Shown here: positions 16,715 through 26,006 of the stretch, piece after piece | How positions within the stretch are numbered: position 1 is the first letter of the stretch | Layout of the letters: the number at the start of each line of letters is the position of its first letter | Origin: Marinobacter sp. NP-4(2019) | GTDB lineage: Bacteria; Pseudomonadota; Gammaproteobacteria; Pseudomonadales; Oleiphilaceae | Assembly (NCBI RefSeq): GCF_003994855.1 | Contig: NZ_CP034142.1 | Span: 3,286,001-3,350,000 of the forward strand | Direction of reading: 5' to 3' | DNA: 64,000 bases | Notes under the pieces: generated by a model | Seen by the model: only the letters and a program-made list of their open reading frames with translations | What the model was told of the DNA's origin: nothing | The model's database searches: none | Made by a program: the position numbers and the translations under genes

Positions 16715-18301
16715 TCAGAGGTAACCCTGACTCCGCAGGTAATCATCATAAGATCCGCTGAAGTCCGTAATACCATCGGCCTTAAGCTCAATAATCCGGG
16801 TCGCCAAAGAGGAAACAAACTCCCGATCATGACTGACAAACACCAACGTCCCCGGATAATTCTCCAGCGCCAGATTCAACGCCTCAATGGACTCCATGTC
16901 CAGATGGTTCGTCGGCTCATCCATCAACATCACATTCGGCTTCTGCAGAATCAGCTTGCCGAACAGCATACGCCCCTGCTCACCACCGGAAATCACACTC
17001 ACCATCTTGCCAATATCATCACCTGAAAACAGCATCCGCCCCAACGTACCGCGAACCAGTTGCTCGCCACCCGTCGTCCACTGGGCCATCCAGTCGGTCA
17101 GATTCATGTCCTCAGCGAAATCAGCAGAGTGATCCTGAGCGTAATAGCCCACCTGGGCGCTGTCGGTCCACTTCACATCGCCACTATCCGGCGCCAGGGC
17201 ACCGGCCATGCACTGCATCAGCGTCGTCTTCCCGATGCCATTGGGGCCGATGATCGCCACCCGCTCACCCGCCTCGATCTGCAGGTTAAGCTTGTTAAAC
17301 AGCGGCCCGGTATCAAAACCCTTGGTCAGATCCTTCAGGGTCACTGCCTGGCGATGCAACTTCTTGGTCTGCTCAAACCGGATAAACGGACTGACCCTGC
17401 TGGAAGGCTTTACTTCCTCCAACTGAATCTTGTCTATCTGACGGGCGCGAGAGGTGGCCTGCTTCGCCTTGGACGCATTGGCGGAAAAGCGGCTGACAAA
17501 CTGCTGCAGCTCGGCAATCTGCGCCTTCTTCTTGGCGTTGTCGGCCATCATGCGCTCGCGGGCCTGGGTCGCGGCGGTCATGTATTCGTCGTAGTTACCC
17601 GGGAACAGCCGCAGCTCGCCATAGTCCAGGTCCGCCATGTGGGTGCAGACACTGTTCAGGAAGTGACGGTCGTGAGAAATAATCACCATGGTGCTGTTAC
17701 GGGCCACCAGGATATTTTCCAGCCAGCGGATGGTGTTGATATCCAGATGGTTGGTCGGCTCGTCCAGCAACAATACGTCGGGGTCGGAGAACAGCGCCTG
17801 GGCCAGCAGCACCCGCAGCTTCCAGCCCGGTGCCAGGGCGCTCATCGGTCCGTTATGCTGGTCCAGTGGAATCTCCAGACCCAGCAACAGCTCGCCGGCG
17901 CGGGATTCGGCCGTGTAGCCATCCATTTCAGCGAACTGCACCTCCAGATCCGCCACGGCCATACCGTCTTCCTCGCTCATTTCCGGCAGCGAATAAATGC
18001 GGTCACGCTCCTTCTTGACGTTCCACAGCTCCTCGTGCCCCATGATCACCGTGTCCATCACCGAACAGTTTTCATAGGCGAATTGGTCCTGGCGCAGCTT
18101 GCCCAGACGGATGTTGGGCTCCCGCATGACCTGCCCCGCAGAGGGCTCCAGATCGCCACCCAGAATTTTCATGAACGTGGACTTGCCACAGCCATTGGCG
18201 CCGATCAGTCCGTAGCGGTTGCCATTACCGAACTTGACGGATACGTTTTCAAACAGGGGCTTGGCCCCGAATTGCATGGTGATATTAGCGGTGGAAATCA
18301 A
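16715..18301 (-). CDS. ybiT: ABC-F family ATPase, YbiT type
   Basis: A 528-aa soluble protein with two ABC ATPase domains and no membrane part. Walker A motifs are GANGCGKST (34-42) and GPNGIGKTT (about 355). Both halves carry LLDEPTNHLD or LMDEPTNHLD, and the inter-domain linker holds AELQQFVSRFSANASKAKQ. The sequence tracks E. coli YbiT closely from its first residue, and that alignment sets the start at the TTG at 18301. ABC-F proteins act on the ribosome E site. The nearest ATG would cut the first strand. Confidence 0.88.
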   Translation of the reverse strand: MISTANITMQFGAKPLFENVSVKFGNGNRYGLIGANGCGKSTFMKILGGDLEPSAGQVMREPNIRLGKLRQDQFAYENCSVMDTVIMGHEELWNVKKERDRIYSLPEMSEEDGMAVADLEVQFAEMDGYTAESRAGELLLGLEIPLDQHNGPMSALAPGWKLRVLLAQALFSDPDVLLLDEPTNHLDINTIRWLENILVARNSTMVIISHDRHFLNSVCTHMADLDYGELRLFPGNYDEYMTAATQARERMMADNAKKKAQIAELQQFVSRFSANASKAKQATSRARQIDKIQLEEVKPSSRVSPFIRFEQTKKLHRQAVTLKDLTKGFDTGPLFNKLNLQIEAGERVAIIGPNGIGKTTLMQCMAGALAPDSGDVKWTDSAQVGYYAQDHSADFAEDMNLTDWMAQWTTGGEQLVRGTLGRMLFSGDDIGKMVSVISGGEQGRMLFGKLILQKPNVMLMDEPTNHLDMESIEALNLALENYPGTLVFVSHDREFVSSLATRIIELKADGITDFSGSYDDYLRSQGYL

Positions 18302-18484
18302 GAAACAGACCTGTCTATGTGAGGGCCGGGCAAGCCGGCAAAGAAAACCCGGCATTGTACAGGTTTGGCAAGCCAACCGTGAGACAGAAGAAACACGGAT
18401 AAAAAGCACTTGCCTCCGGCGCGCCGGGCGGGCAGCATTCCTACCCTGTAGTGCACATTCATTGAAACCAACAGGACAACACCC

Positions 18485-18763
18485 ATGACACAGGCAACCG
18501 CACGCCACATCCTGGTAGACAGCGAAGCGAAATGCGAAGAACTGAAGAAAGCCATCGAAGGTGGTCAGGATTTCGCCGAAGTCGCGAAACAGCACTCTTC
18601 CTGCCCTTCCGGCCGCAACGGTGGCGATCTGGGCTCCTTCGGCCCGGGCCAGATGGTTCCCGAGTTCGACAAAGCGGTATTCAGCAGTGACCTGAACACC
18701 GTTATTGGTCCCATCAAGACCCAGTTCGGCTACCATCTACTGGAAGTGACCAGCCGGAGCTGA
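18485..18763 (+). CDS. ppiC: parvulin-type peptidyl-prolyl cis-trans isomerase
   Basis: A 92-aa stand-alone parvulin, the same length as E. coli PpiC. It reads ARHILVDSEAKCEELK, GGQDFAEVAKQHSSCPSG, GGDLGSFGPGQMVPEFD and FGYHLLEVTSR, covering the whole fold with both active-site histidines. No signal peptide, so cytosolic. AGGAC precedes the ATG. Its stop overlaps the next start (TGATG), coupling it to the VanZ-like gene. Confidence 0.92.
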   Translation: MTQATARHILVDSEAKCEELKKAIEGGQDFAEVAKQHSSCPSGRNGGDLGSFGPGQMVPEFDKAVFSSDLNTVIGPIKTQFGYHLLEVTSRS

Positions 18764-19713
18764 TGGGTTTCGATACCGTATACCGGATCGCCCACAAAGG
18801 CCCGCAAATCAGAATCCTGGCCTTTGCGGGCGTTCTGATTAGCGCACCACTGTTTTTCATCGGTGGCCCCGACTGGACCTCTGGCCCGCTGCACAAGTCC
18901 GTCTGGAACCTGGGCCATATTCTGTACTTTGGGCTTCTGACCTACGCCATCCAACCCTGGCGCTGGCTCAGTGGTCGGCGGCTGTGGCTGACAACAACCG
19001 CGCTTGTGCTGGCACTCGGCCTCGTTATCGAGTTTCTGCAATCGGGGCTGGGGCGACAAGACGACTGGCATGACGTATGGAGGAACCTGGTGGGCACCTG
19101 GCTGGCTCTCGCCTGCCGCCCCATTCTTACCTCTGACACGCACCGCAACACGCGCCAGCGACTACTGGCCGCCTTAGCAGTTGTGCTGGTCGTTTTCGAG
19201 TTGGGTTTAACCGGAAGCGTCGCTGTGCGGCAGTTTCAGATCAACCAACAGCTGCCGGCACTTTATGATTTCAGCCGCAACGATCCTGCCACCTTCTGGC
19301 GGGGAAAACTTGAACCATCAGACGCCCACAGCGACATCAACGGACAAAGCCTGAAAATCTCCCTGAGCACCCGGCTGTATTCCGGTGTCACCCTGGACAA
19401 CCTGCCTGTCGACTGGCGCGACTATGACCAACTGACTGTCACCCTGTTCAATCCGGACGATGCAGATCTTACGCTGACCCTGAGAATCAACGATGTTGAG
19501 CATGAGCGTGGTAGCAATGTCTATAGCGACCGGTTCAATACCCAACTGCCACTGAAGCCAGGACTCAATACCTTTACACTGGGGCTGGAGGACATTGAGA
19601 ATGCGCCGCGCAACCGCGCCATGAACATGGACAACATCCGGAGACTGGGAATTTTTACGACCCGGTTACCCGCACCAAGAACGATTTACTTGCTGGACTT
19701 ACGGCTGAAGTGA
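18763..19713 (+). CDS. VanZ-like membrane protein with C-terminal beta-rich domain
   Basis: A 316-aa protein. The N-terminal third has about four membrane segments with the VanZ-like pattern WNLGHILYFGLLTYAI and LVIEFLQSGLGRQDDWHDVWRNLVGT (about 47-112). After a fifth segment near 125-150 comes an extracytoplasmic beta-rich domain (about 165-316) that looks like a carbohydrate-binding fold. Function is unknown. It is coupled to ppiC by a TGATG overlap, and its last 15 bases overlap the convergent M24 gene. Confidence 0.8.
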   Translation: MGFDTVYRIAHKGPQIRILAFAGVLISAPLFFIGGPDWTSGPLHKSVWNLGHILYFGLLTYAIQPWRWLSGRRLWLTTTALVLALGLVIEFLQSGLGRQDDWHDVWRNLVGTWLALACRPILTSDTHRNTRQRLLAALAVVLVVFELGLTGSVAVRQFQINQQLPALYDFSRNDPATFWRGKLEPSDAHSDINGQSLKISLSTRLYSGVTLDNLPVDWRDYDQLTVTLFNPDDADLTLTLRINDVEHERGSNVYSDRFNTQLPLKPGLNTFTLGLEDIENAPRNRAMNMDNIRRLGIFTTRLPAPRTIYLLDLRLK

Positions 19714-20886
19714 CAACCTCCAGGGATTGCAGGTCAGACATTCCGTACCCTTGTCCGTCACTACAATCGTTTCACTGCAACCAATGCCCCACTGCCCGGG
19801 AACCCTCAGACATATGGGCAAATGAAATACCATGCCTGGCTGGAACGCAGACGACTGGCCCCGGGCAATAAATCCGGAGCCTTCGACCCAGGAAGGCGGA
19901 AACTGCGCCCCGACCGTGTAGCCAAATACCCCGGAAAAAAAGACCTCCCTGGCCAGTGGCGCCAGCGCCTTTTCAGCTGCCTGCGCGGCAAAGTCAAAGG
20001 TCACTCCGGGCCGGATGTTCGCCTGCAGGGCGTCGACCACCCGCCGGCAACCATCAAAAACCTTTTGCATCCGGCGGTTGGGCTCTCCAACCACCACGGT
20101 TTGCATCATAGGTGCGGTATAACGTTGCCAGGCAGCACCGAATTCCAGAAACACAACATCTCCGGTGCCAATCGGGCACCGCTTGTGGTTGGCGTGAATG
20201 ACCCCGCTTCGGGGGCCCACGGTGACGATGGGCTGCATGCTCATGAATTCACTGCCGGCGGATAACAGGGCTTCCGCCCCGATCGCGGCGATGTCATTGT
20301 CAGTCATTCCGGGCTGAATCGCGGATACAGCCGCGTCCAGTCCAATTACCGTGATTCGGGCACTCTGTCGCAGGTATTCCAGCTCGGCGGCAGACTTCAC
20401 CTTACGGACCTTTTTCAGCAGTGCGCCGCTGTCCACGAAGCGGACATCCGGCAGACGGGCCCGAATCCCCTCAATGACACCATGGCGCAGGGAACCGTGC
20501 CAAAAATCAACGCCAACCTGGTCCTCAAAACCGGTCAGCGCATCGACCAGCGGTATCAGGACCTCACCGATACCCTCCCAACGATAGCCGACCACCCGCG
20601 TTACCCTGGTGGTCACCATAGCAGGCCCCATCTCGATGGACGGCACCTGGAGCAACAGATCGGAAGGAGTAACCACCAGCGCCACATGCACCGACACTTC
20701 AAAGGTGCTATAACCGGTGAGATAGAAAATATCGGCGGGATCCGTTATCAGCAGCGCGCTGATATCTTCTTCCGACATGCGGGAGCGTACCCGGACCAGC
20801 CGTCGTTCAAATTCTTCAGGTGGGAACGGGCACTCTTCCCCTCTTGCGGTACCGGACAACTCTTTCTGGTACGCATTAAAATCCAT
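19699..20886 (-). CDS. M24 family (creatinase / Xaa-Pro peptidase-like) protein, non-metal type
   Basis: A 395-aa protein with a creatinase N-terminal domain (about 25-160) and an M24 pita-bread domain (about 170-390). The usual metal ligands are missing: the first Asp position reads FLEFGAAWQRYTAPM, and the His and Glu positions read GYTVGAQFPP and GMVFHLPI. That is the pattern of creatinase and ectoine-hydrolase (DoeA) relatives, which hydrolyse small C-N bonds without metal. Substrate unknown. The ATG at 20886 follows GAGGAG; an upstream TTG is the alternative. Confidence 0.78.
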   Translation of the reverse strand: MDFNAYQKELSGTARGEECPFPPEEFERRLVRVRSRMSEEDISALLITDPADIFYLTGYSTFEVSVHVALVVTPSDLLLQVPSIEMGPAMVTTRVTRVVGYRWEGIGEVLIPLVDALTGFEDQVGVDFWHGSLRHGVIEGIRARLPDVRFVDSGALLKKVRKVKSAAELEYLRQSARITVIGLDAAVSAIQPGMTDNDIAAIGAEALLSAGSEFMSMQPIVTVGPRSGVIHANHKRCPIGTGDVVFLEFGAAWQRYTAPMMQTVVVGEPNRRMQKVFDGCRRVVDALQANIRPGVTFDFAAQAAEKALAPLAREVFFSGVFGYTVGAQFPPSWVEGSGFIARGQSSAFQPGMVFHLPICLRVPGQWGIGCSETIVVTDKGTECLTCNPWRLSLQP

Positions 20887-20962
20887 CTGGGCGCTCCTCA
20901 AGCACAGCCCTTTACCTTGAGGGTGGACCCAAATGGTGAGTTATTCAAATATCTGCAAGCGA

Positions 20963-21784
20963 TCAGTTGGAGGGGCGGATCATTCTCACCATTTGACTGC
21001 CGATCGATTCGATGGGGTCAGTAATCGCCTGTTGGATACTGTCGGTCACCACCTGTGAAAACTGCGAGCCAGCATGACTTTCCAGAAACCGGATGTACAA
21101 ATCCAGTTCGGCGGCACTGATATCCTGATAGGTGAACAGATAGCTGTCATAGACCTGCTGGCCCACCATGCCCTCGAGCATGCCACGCTGGCCTTCAATC
21201 TGACGCTGGATCTGATCAAAAGAAGCCCCCTTGTCACCCTTGAATGCAGCCAACGCCGACGCCAGTCCCAACTGAACGGCGATGGAAGTATCCACCGCAC
21301 TCTCGGTCGCCCGGGATGCCTTGTCAAAGCGATCAAACATACCGGCCCGCTCACTGCCCCGGAAGCGGCGATTCAGCTCCGGAGCCCGGGCCTGAATCTC
21401 CGCCCAGGCTTCCGGCCGGGAGGCCGCCACTTCCGCTTCTGCAATTTTTTTCGCCACGGGGGTTTGGTACCAATCCATCACCGACTGCAACTGCTGATCG
21501 CTAAGAGATGCCTCCAGGCCGGAGACAATCCGCGCCTGAATCTCCGCCGCACTGTAACTGCTGCTGACCACATGACCGATGGAATCGGCGGCAAAGGGTG
21601 GTAGCCGACCGCTTTGCTTCAGGCCCTGCCGTATGCCCTGGCTCATCATCGCTGGGTACTGGGCGACAATATCGTCAATGGGAGAAGCCTGCAGCACGGT
21701 TTCTGCGGAAGGGGCTGCGTGGGCACTGCCCCACAGCAAGGCGATGGATACTAAAACGGGTTTAATTTGGGAAAACGCTTTCAT
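20963..21784 (-). CDS. DUF2059 domain protein, secreted
   Basis: A 273-aa protein with a signal peptide (hydrophobic about 9-22, cleavage near AHA-AP). The DUF2059-type helical segment is visible as LSDQQLQSVMDWYQTPVAKKIAEAE (about 94-118), with a second related stretch ISAAELDLYIRFLESHAGSQFSQ (about 222-244). The family is periplasmic and of unknown function. The ribosome site is weak. The gene is divergent from the SLT-like gene. Confidence 0.82.
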   Translation of the reverse strand: MKAFSQIKPVLVSIALLWGSAHAAPSAETVLQASPIDDIVAQYPAMMSQGIRQGLKQSGRLPPFAADSIGHVVSSSYSAAEIQARIVSGLEASLSDQQLQSVMDWYQTPVAKKIAEAEVAASRPEAWAEIQARAPELNRRFRGSERAGMFDRFDKASRATESAVDTSIAVQLGLASALAAFKGDKGASFDQIQRQIEGQRGMLEGMVGQQVYDSYLFTYQDISAAELDLYIRFLESHAGSQFSQVVTDSIQQAITDPIESIGSQMVRMIRPSN

Positions 21785-21908
21785 GGCCTATCATCCGGAA
21801 AGATTGATGGGCGGTTTATGCCATGACCAACTTGCCGCCTGCAAGCTGTATAGGGAGGAGTTTGATGACAAATTGGTATGGTGACAGGAGGTCGTGGTTC
21901 CCCAGCCC

Positions 21909-22592
21909 ATGAGTAAGCGCAAAAAACGTCTTAATGTCTGGAAGTCGAGATTCAAGTGGTTTGGAATGCCAACCCTCGGACTGCTGGTCGCCACCTGGGC
22001 CACCCTGCAATTCAGTTTGCTGGCCCCCGACCCGCCACTGCGGCAGGACAATGTCTGCGAGATCTTCCGTGAACATCCGGTCTGGTACGATTATGCCAAA
22101 GCCTCGCAAGAGAAATGGGGCACGCCCATCGCAACCCAGATGGCATTCGTGTACTACGAGTCATCATTCCGCAGCCACGCCAGACCGCCACGAACCAGGC
22201 TCTGGGGATTCATTCCCTGGAGCCGGCCCACGACCGCCTACGGCTATGCCCAGGCACTGGATCCCGCGTGGGGCGAGTACCTGGAAGACACCGGCGACGG
22301 TCTGTTTGTCGTGCGAACCCATATGGAACACGCCCTCGACTTTGTCGGCTGGTACAACCACCTGACCAACCGCAAGCTGGGCGTTTCTTTCTACAGTCCG
22401 CAAAAGCTGTATCTGGCCTATCACGAGGGCAGAACCGGCTATGCACGCCGGAGTTACGATGCCAAGCCTGAAGTGATCGACCTTGCCTCCCGGGTGCAAA
22501 CCCGCGCATTCCGCTACGACCACCAGCTCAACACCTGTGAGCAGGAATTCCAGTGCTGGCGCTGGTACCAGTTCTGGCCATTCTGTGGCTAG
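21909..22592 (+). CDS. transglycosylase-SLT-like membrane-anchored protein
   Basis: A 227-aa protein with one N-terminal membrane segment (about 18-40) after a basic head. The body resembles a lytic-transglycosylase fold: ATQMAFVYYESSFRSHARP contains the Glu expected of the catalytic position, followed by TTAYGYAQALDPAWGEY. It probably acts on, or binds, peptidoglycan. The start is uncertain: an in-frame GTG at 21894 sits only two bases after AGGAGG, whereas the ATG at 21909 is 17 bases away. Confidence 0.68.
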   Translation: MSKRKKRLNVWKSRFKWFGMPTLGLLVATWATLQFSLLAPDPPLRQDNVCEIFREHPVWYDYAKASQEKWGTPIATQMAFVYYESSFRSHARPPRTRLWGFIPWSRPTTAYGYAQALDPAWGEYLEDTGDGLFVVRTHMEHALDFVGWYNHLTNRKLGVSFYSPQKLYLAYHEGRTGYARRSYDAKPEVIDLASRVQTRAFRYDHQLNTCEQEFQCWRWYQFWPFCG

Positions 22593-22595
22593 TCA

Positions 22596-22627
22596 TTTGT
22601 CGGGTTAGCGAAGCGTAACCCGACAAA
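22596..22627. terminator. perfect 12-bp palindrome, bidirectional terminator or repeat
   Basis: Arms TTTGTCGGGTTA (22596-22607) and its exact complement (22616-22627) flank GCGAAGCG. It lies between two convergent genes and has A/T ends on both sides, as a bidirectional terminator would. Very similar TCGGGTTA...TAACCCGA palindromes are scattered between genes in many gammaproteobacteria, so it may also be a dispersed repeat. Confidence 0.7.
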
Positions 22628-22651
22628 CAGGCAAGCTGCTGTTATAGCCCC

Positions 22652-23551
22652 CTAAAACGTGCTGCTAATCTCAATCACCGACTCCAGGGACTGGAGGCGG
22701 TCCACCAGGTATTCCATCACGATACGAACCCGGGCCATTTGCTGGGTGTCCTGATTGACGTGAAGCCACAGGTCCACGCTTTCCCCTTCCAGAGGATCGG
22801 ACAGGCGCCGCAGCTCCCGCGTGCTTTCCCCCAGGTAGCAGGGCAACACCGCAAGACCGGCGCCCGCCCTGGCCAGGGCATGCATGGACTGCAGACTGTT
22901 GCAGCGTATAACCGATGACACATGCTTCAGATGCTTGCGATACCAGCGACCGGTCGCCAGATGGCTGAAGGTCTCATCGGGGATAATCCAGACACACCCT
23001 TCCGGGCGATTTTCAACGTCCATATCACGATTGCGGCGGCAGTATTGTGCCGAGCCATAGACGGCCGACTCAACGGCGGCAATGCGTTCGCCTTCAAGCG
23101 TTGCCTGGGGTTTGTTCTCCGGGCGCAGGGTCAGGTCCGCTTCCCGGTGACTCAGATTGGCCACATCGTTATCCGTCAGGACTTCCAGCTCAATATCCGG
23201 GAACTCCCGCACCAGTTCCGCCAGTATCGGGCTGAGTAGCTCGTTCATCATCGGGTCTTCAGCAGCCAGACGTACCTTTCCCACCGGAGCCGAGTCCTGC
23301 CCGACAAGTTTGCGTTCGAGATTCTCCATCTCGGTGGACAGGCGTGCAGCTTCCCGAAACGCAGTCTCCCCAACCGGCGTAAGTTGCAAACCGTCCCTGT
23401 TGCGTTCAAAAAACTGCACACCCAACGACTCCTCCATCTGATCAAGTCGTCTTAAAACAGTGGTTTGGTGTACACCCAGTATTTCTCCGGCTTTGGCGAG
23501 TGTTCCGCCTATTGCCAGCGCATGTATGTATCGAAGATAATCCCAGTCCAT
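22652..23551 (-). CDS. LysR family transcriptional regulator
   Basis: A 299-aa regulator. The N-terminal helix-turn-helix is clear (YIHALAIGGTLAKAGEILGVHQTTVLRRLDQMEE, about 8-42), followed by a co-inducer domain from about 90 to 290. The HTH with HQTTVLRRL is the TTV-type seen in a LysR subgroup. Its target is unknown. It is divergent from a 65-aa protein gene, the most likely target because the two share a 130-base AT-rich control region. Confidence 0.88.
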   Translation of the reverse strand: MDWDYLRYIHALAIGGTLAKAGEILGVHQTTVLRRLDQMEESLGVQFFERNRDGLQLTPVGETAFREAARLSTEMENLERKLVGQDSAPVGKVRLAAEDPMMNELLSPILAELVREFPDIELEVLTDNDVANLSHREADLTLRPENKPQATLEGERIAAVESAVYGSAQYCRRNRDMDVENRPEGCVWIIPDETFSHLATGRWYRKHLKHVSSVIRCNSLQSMHALARAGAGLAVLPCYLGESTRELRRLSDPLEGESVDLWLHVNQDTQQMARVRIVMEYLVDRLQSLESVIEISSTF

Positions 23552-23681
23552 AATTACTGCATATTTGCAACGTGAGTACGGAGTTTAACGTATTCAAACT
23601 GCAAAAAAGAATCCTTAGAATTGAATATAAATTAAAGATAGATCGCTAATTAATCCACCAGAGTAAAAGGAGGAAGGCGCT

Positions 23682-23879
23682 ATGACTCAAAAGCATATCG
23701 CAACCGTTCAACCGCTGCCGTCCAGTATCCTCCACAACAGTGTTGAGGTCAGGCGCCAGTATACCCGTGCTGCAGCAAAGCAGGCGGTTCAGTTGATTAG
23801 CAAGAAAATGCGCATTATGGGCAGGAAAGCCAAGACTGCAACTCCGGACATGCCGCAGATGGTTCAAGGCGGCCACTAA
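23682..23879 (+). CDS. small basic protein, unknown
   Basis: A 65-aa protein with many Lys and Arg residues and no membrane segment or cysteine. The middle reads VEVRRQYTRAAAKQAVQLIS and looks helical. I do not recognise it. Three things support a real gene: AAAGGAGGA six to eight bases before the ATG, an AT-rich upstream region shared with a divergent LysR gene, and a strong hairpin 71 bases after the stop. Confidence 0.6.
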   Translation: MTQKHIATVQPLPSSILHNSVEVRRQYTRAAAKQAVQLISKKMRIMGRKAKTATPDMPQMVQGGH

Positions 23880-23949
23880 CACGGCAACACGACCGGCACT
23901 GGCCAGTGAGTTCGAAGTAAAGTGGAAAGAATGCGGGAAAAGGAATTTG

Positions 23950-23990
23950 AAAACACCGGTAGCCACGCAAACGCGTGCCACCGGTGTTTT
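23950..23990. terminator. bidirectional rho-independent terminator
   Basis: Arms AAAACACCGGT (23950-23960) and ACCGGTGTTTT (23980-23990) are exact complements. The interior adds a CACGC/GCGTG stem. A-runs and T-runs on the two ends suit termination of both the 65-aa gene and the convergent acyl-CoA ligase gene. Confidence 0.8.
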
Positions 23991-24001
23991 ACGTTTCGGG
24001 C

Positions 24002-25684
24002 TCAGAACTCCCAGACTACTTTGGCCTTCTGGCCGAACCACTCGTCCATTTTCCGGGTGTAGTAGTTCTCGATCACGTTGCGTTTAATCTTCATGGTCGG
24101 TGTGAGCATGCCATTCTCCATGGTCCACGGCTCTTTCACCACGACAACAAACGCCAGCTTTTCATGCCCTTCGCACAGCGCATTCACCGCATCCAGTTCA
24201 TGTGCCAATTCCTGTTCAAGTTCGGCACGACTGCCGCCGGCTTCCAGCTCTTCCCTCGCCTCGTCTGACAGCAACACCATCAGACACGGCTGTGGCTGGT
24301 TGGCGCCCGCGACACACACCACTTCCGCCTTCGGGTGATTGAAACGGTTCTCGATCGGCACAGGCACCACATACTTGCCCTTCGACGTCTTGAACAGGTC
24401 TTTCACCCGACCGGTAATGCGCAGGCAACCGTCACTATCGATCTCCCCCATGTCACCGGTTTTCAGGAAACCATCATCGGTAACGTCTTCCCGGGTTTTC
24501 TCTTCGTTCCTGTAATACCCCAGCATCTGCCCCGGGCTCTTGACCTCGACTTCACCACCTTCCCCCAAACGGTGTTCCACACCAGGGTTGGCCATGCCAA
24601 CAGTACCGACTTTCGCCTGGCCAGGCCGGTTGGCATGGGAGTAGCCGAAGTTCTCCGACATGCCGTAGACCTCCAGCAATTCCAGGCCAAGACCGCGATA
24701 CCAGTCAATAATCTCCGCTGACAGGGGAGCCGCGCCGGTCAATGCGGCACGACAGTGATCCAGCCCAAGCTGCCTGAGCACCTTTTTCTTCACCAGGCCG
24801 TTAAGAATCGGAATATTGAACAGCAGCTTCTGCTTCTTGGGAGGCAGTTTGGCGTTAACACCCAGGTAGAACTTCATCCATAAACGTGGCACCGAGAAAA
24901 ACAACGTCGGGCGGGCCCTCTGCAGATCTTCCTGGAAGGTATCCAGCGAGTTGGCGAAATACAGATGGAAACCATAGTAAAGCGACTGGGTTTCCACCGC
25001 CGCCCGTTCCGCGACATGGGCCAGCGGCAGGTAGGACAGCATGCGTTCATCGGAATTCACCGGAAACAGCTGCTGAAGACCATCAGCCACTGAAATCATG
25101 GTGCGAAAACTGTGCATAACGCCCTTCGGGCGCCCGGTACTGCCAGAAGTGTAAACAATGGTGGCGAGATCGTCCGGGGCTGGCAAATCCGGCTCTGCCG
25201 GCTCACATTGGGCAATGATATCCAGCCACTTCGGCGTGTCATCCCGCGGGGAGAGTGGCAGGGAGATGATCGGCAAATCTTCCGGGAGGTGTCCCTTGAT
25301 ATCGTTCCAGCCGTCGGCCGTGCCATCGAGTTTGCCAAGGAACAACAGCTTCGCCTCACTATGCTCCAGGACATAGGCAGCGGTGTCACCGTTCAGGGTC
25401 GGATAAAGGGGCACGGAGACATGGCCTGCCCCCCAGATAGCCAGGTCGGACAGAATCCAGTGGGCGCTGTTCTTCCCCAGGATGGCGATATTGCTACGCT
25501 CGGGCAGGCCAAGACTGTTCAGATGGGAGACCATGCGCGACACCTGGTCGGCCGCCTGTTTCCAGGTGATGTCCTCAACCTGGCCATCGGGAAACGGTTG
25601 AGTCAGGTATACACTGTCCGGGGTTTGTCTGGCCCAGTAGTACAGGCAATGGAGTGATGTCTGCTTCTCGCGGTCTACAGCCAT
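24002..25684 (-). CDS. AMP-dependent long-chain acyl-CoA synthetase-like ligase
   Basis: A 560-aa adenylate-forming enzyme that activates a carboxylic acid with ATP and CoA. Motifs: the P-loop TIVYTSGSTGRPKGV (about 172-186), EVYGMSENFGYSH (about 328-340), LKTGDMGEIDSDG (about 405-417) and GRVKDLFKTSKGKYV (about 422-436), and a C-terminal lysine in TPTMKIKRN. Overall pattern fits long-chain (bubblegum-type) ligases rather than FadD. AAGGAG precedes the ATG at 25684; earlier in-frame starts do not have one. Confidence 0.88.
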   Translation of the reverse strand: MAVDREKQTSLHCLYYWARQTPDSVYLTQPFPDGQVEDITWKQAADQVSRMVSHLNSLGLPERSNIAILGKNSAHWILSDLAIWGAGHVSVPLYPTLNGDTAAYVLEHSEAKLLFLGKLDGTADGWNDIKGHLPEDLPIISLPLSPRDDTPKWLDIIAQCEPAEPDLPAPDDLATIVYTSGSTGRPKGVMHSFRTMISVADGLQQLFPVNSDERMLSYLPLAHVAERAAVETQSLYYGFHLYFANSLDTFQEDLQRARPTLFFSVPRLWMKFYLGVNAKLPPKKQKLLFNIPILNGLVKKKVLRQLGLDHCRAALTGAAPLSAEIIDWYRGLGLELLEVYGMSENFGYSHANRPGQAKVGTVGMANPGVEHRLGEGGEVEVKSPGQMLGYYRNEEKTREDVTDDGFLKTGDMGEIDSDGCLRITGRVKDLFKTSKGKYVVPVPIENRFNHPKAEVVCVAGANQPQPCLMVLLSDEAREELEAGGSRAELEQELAHELDAVNALCEGHEKLAFVVVVKEPWTMENGMLTPTMKIKRNVIENYYTRKMDEWFGQKAKVVWEF

Positions 25685-25898
25685 GTATGGCTCCTTGTTG
25701 TTATTGTATAAGTACAGGTTCTTTTTCTGTTTCCACTGCATACTACCGGTATTTCAGCTTTCCTCAATAGCCGGATGTGCCTCGGTAACTGACTGGTTCT
25801 CACTTTGTTCCGCCATCCTCAAATAGTCGTGACACTCCGTCAGAATGGTCTACATTGAAATGCGGTGCGTAGTACAAAGGTCACTGCAGGAGATGCCC

Positions 25899-26006
25899 AT
25901 GAGAACAACCACTCGCTCATCCCTTATCTTTCCGGCCTGGGCCCTCATTCTGGTAGGCTCTGCTGCTTTCATTTACTGCGCTTCCACGGGATTACTGACA
26001 ACCTGA
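25899..26006 (+). CDS. 35-aa single-span membrane peptide
   Basis: A small ORF with a basic head (MRTTTRSS), one hydrophobic segment of about 20 residues (LIFPAWALILVGSAAFIYCA) and a short tail. AGGAG lies six bases before the ATG, and an in-frame ATG two codons earlier is less well placed. Its TGA overlaps the ATG of the GST gene (TGATG), and the GST gene has no ribosome site of its own, so ribosomes finishing this peptide probably start the GST. Its function is unknown. Confidence 0.6.
   Translation: MRTTTRSSLIFPAWALILVGSAAFIYCASTGLLTT

Noticed and set aside
17060..18322. 420-codon open frame opposite ybiT
   Set aside because: The opposite strand encodes an unmistakable ABC-F protein; the product here has no recognisable pattern and no ribosome site.
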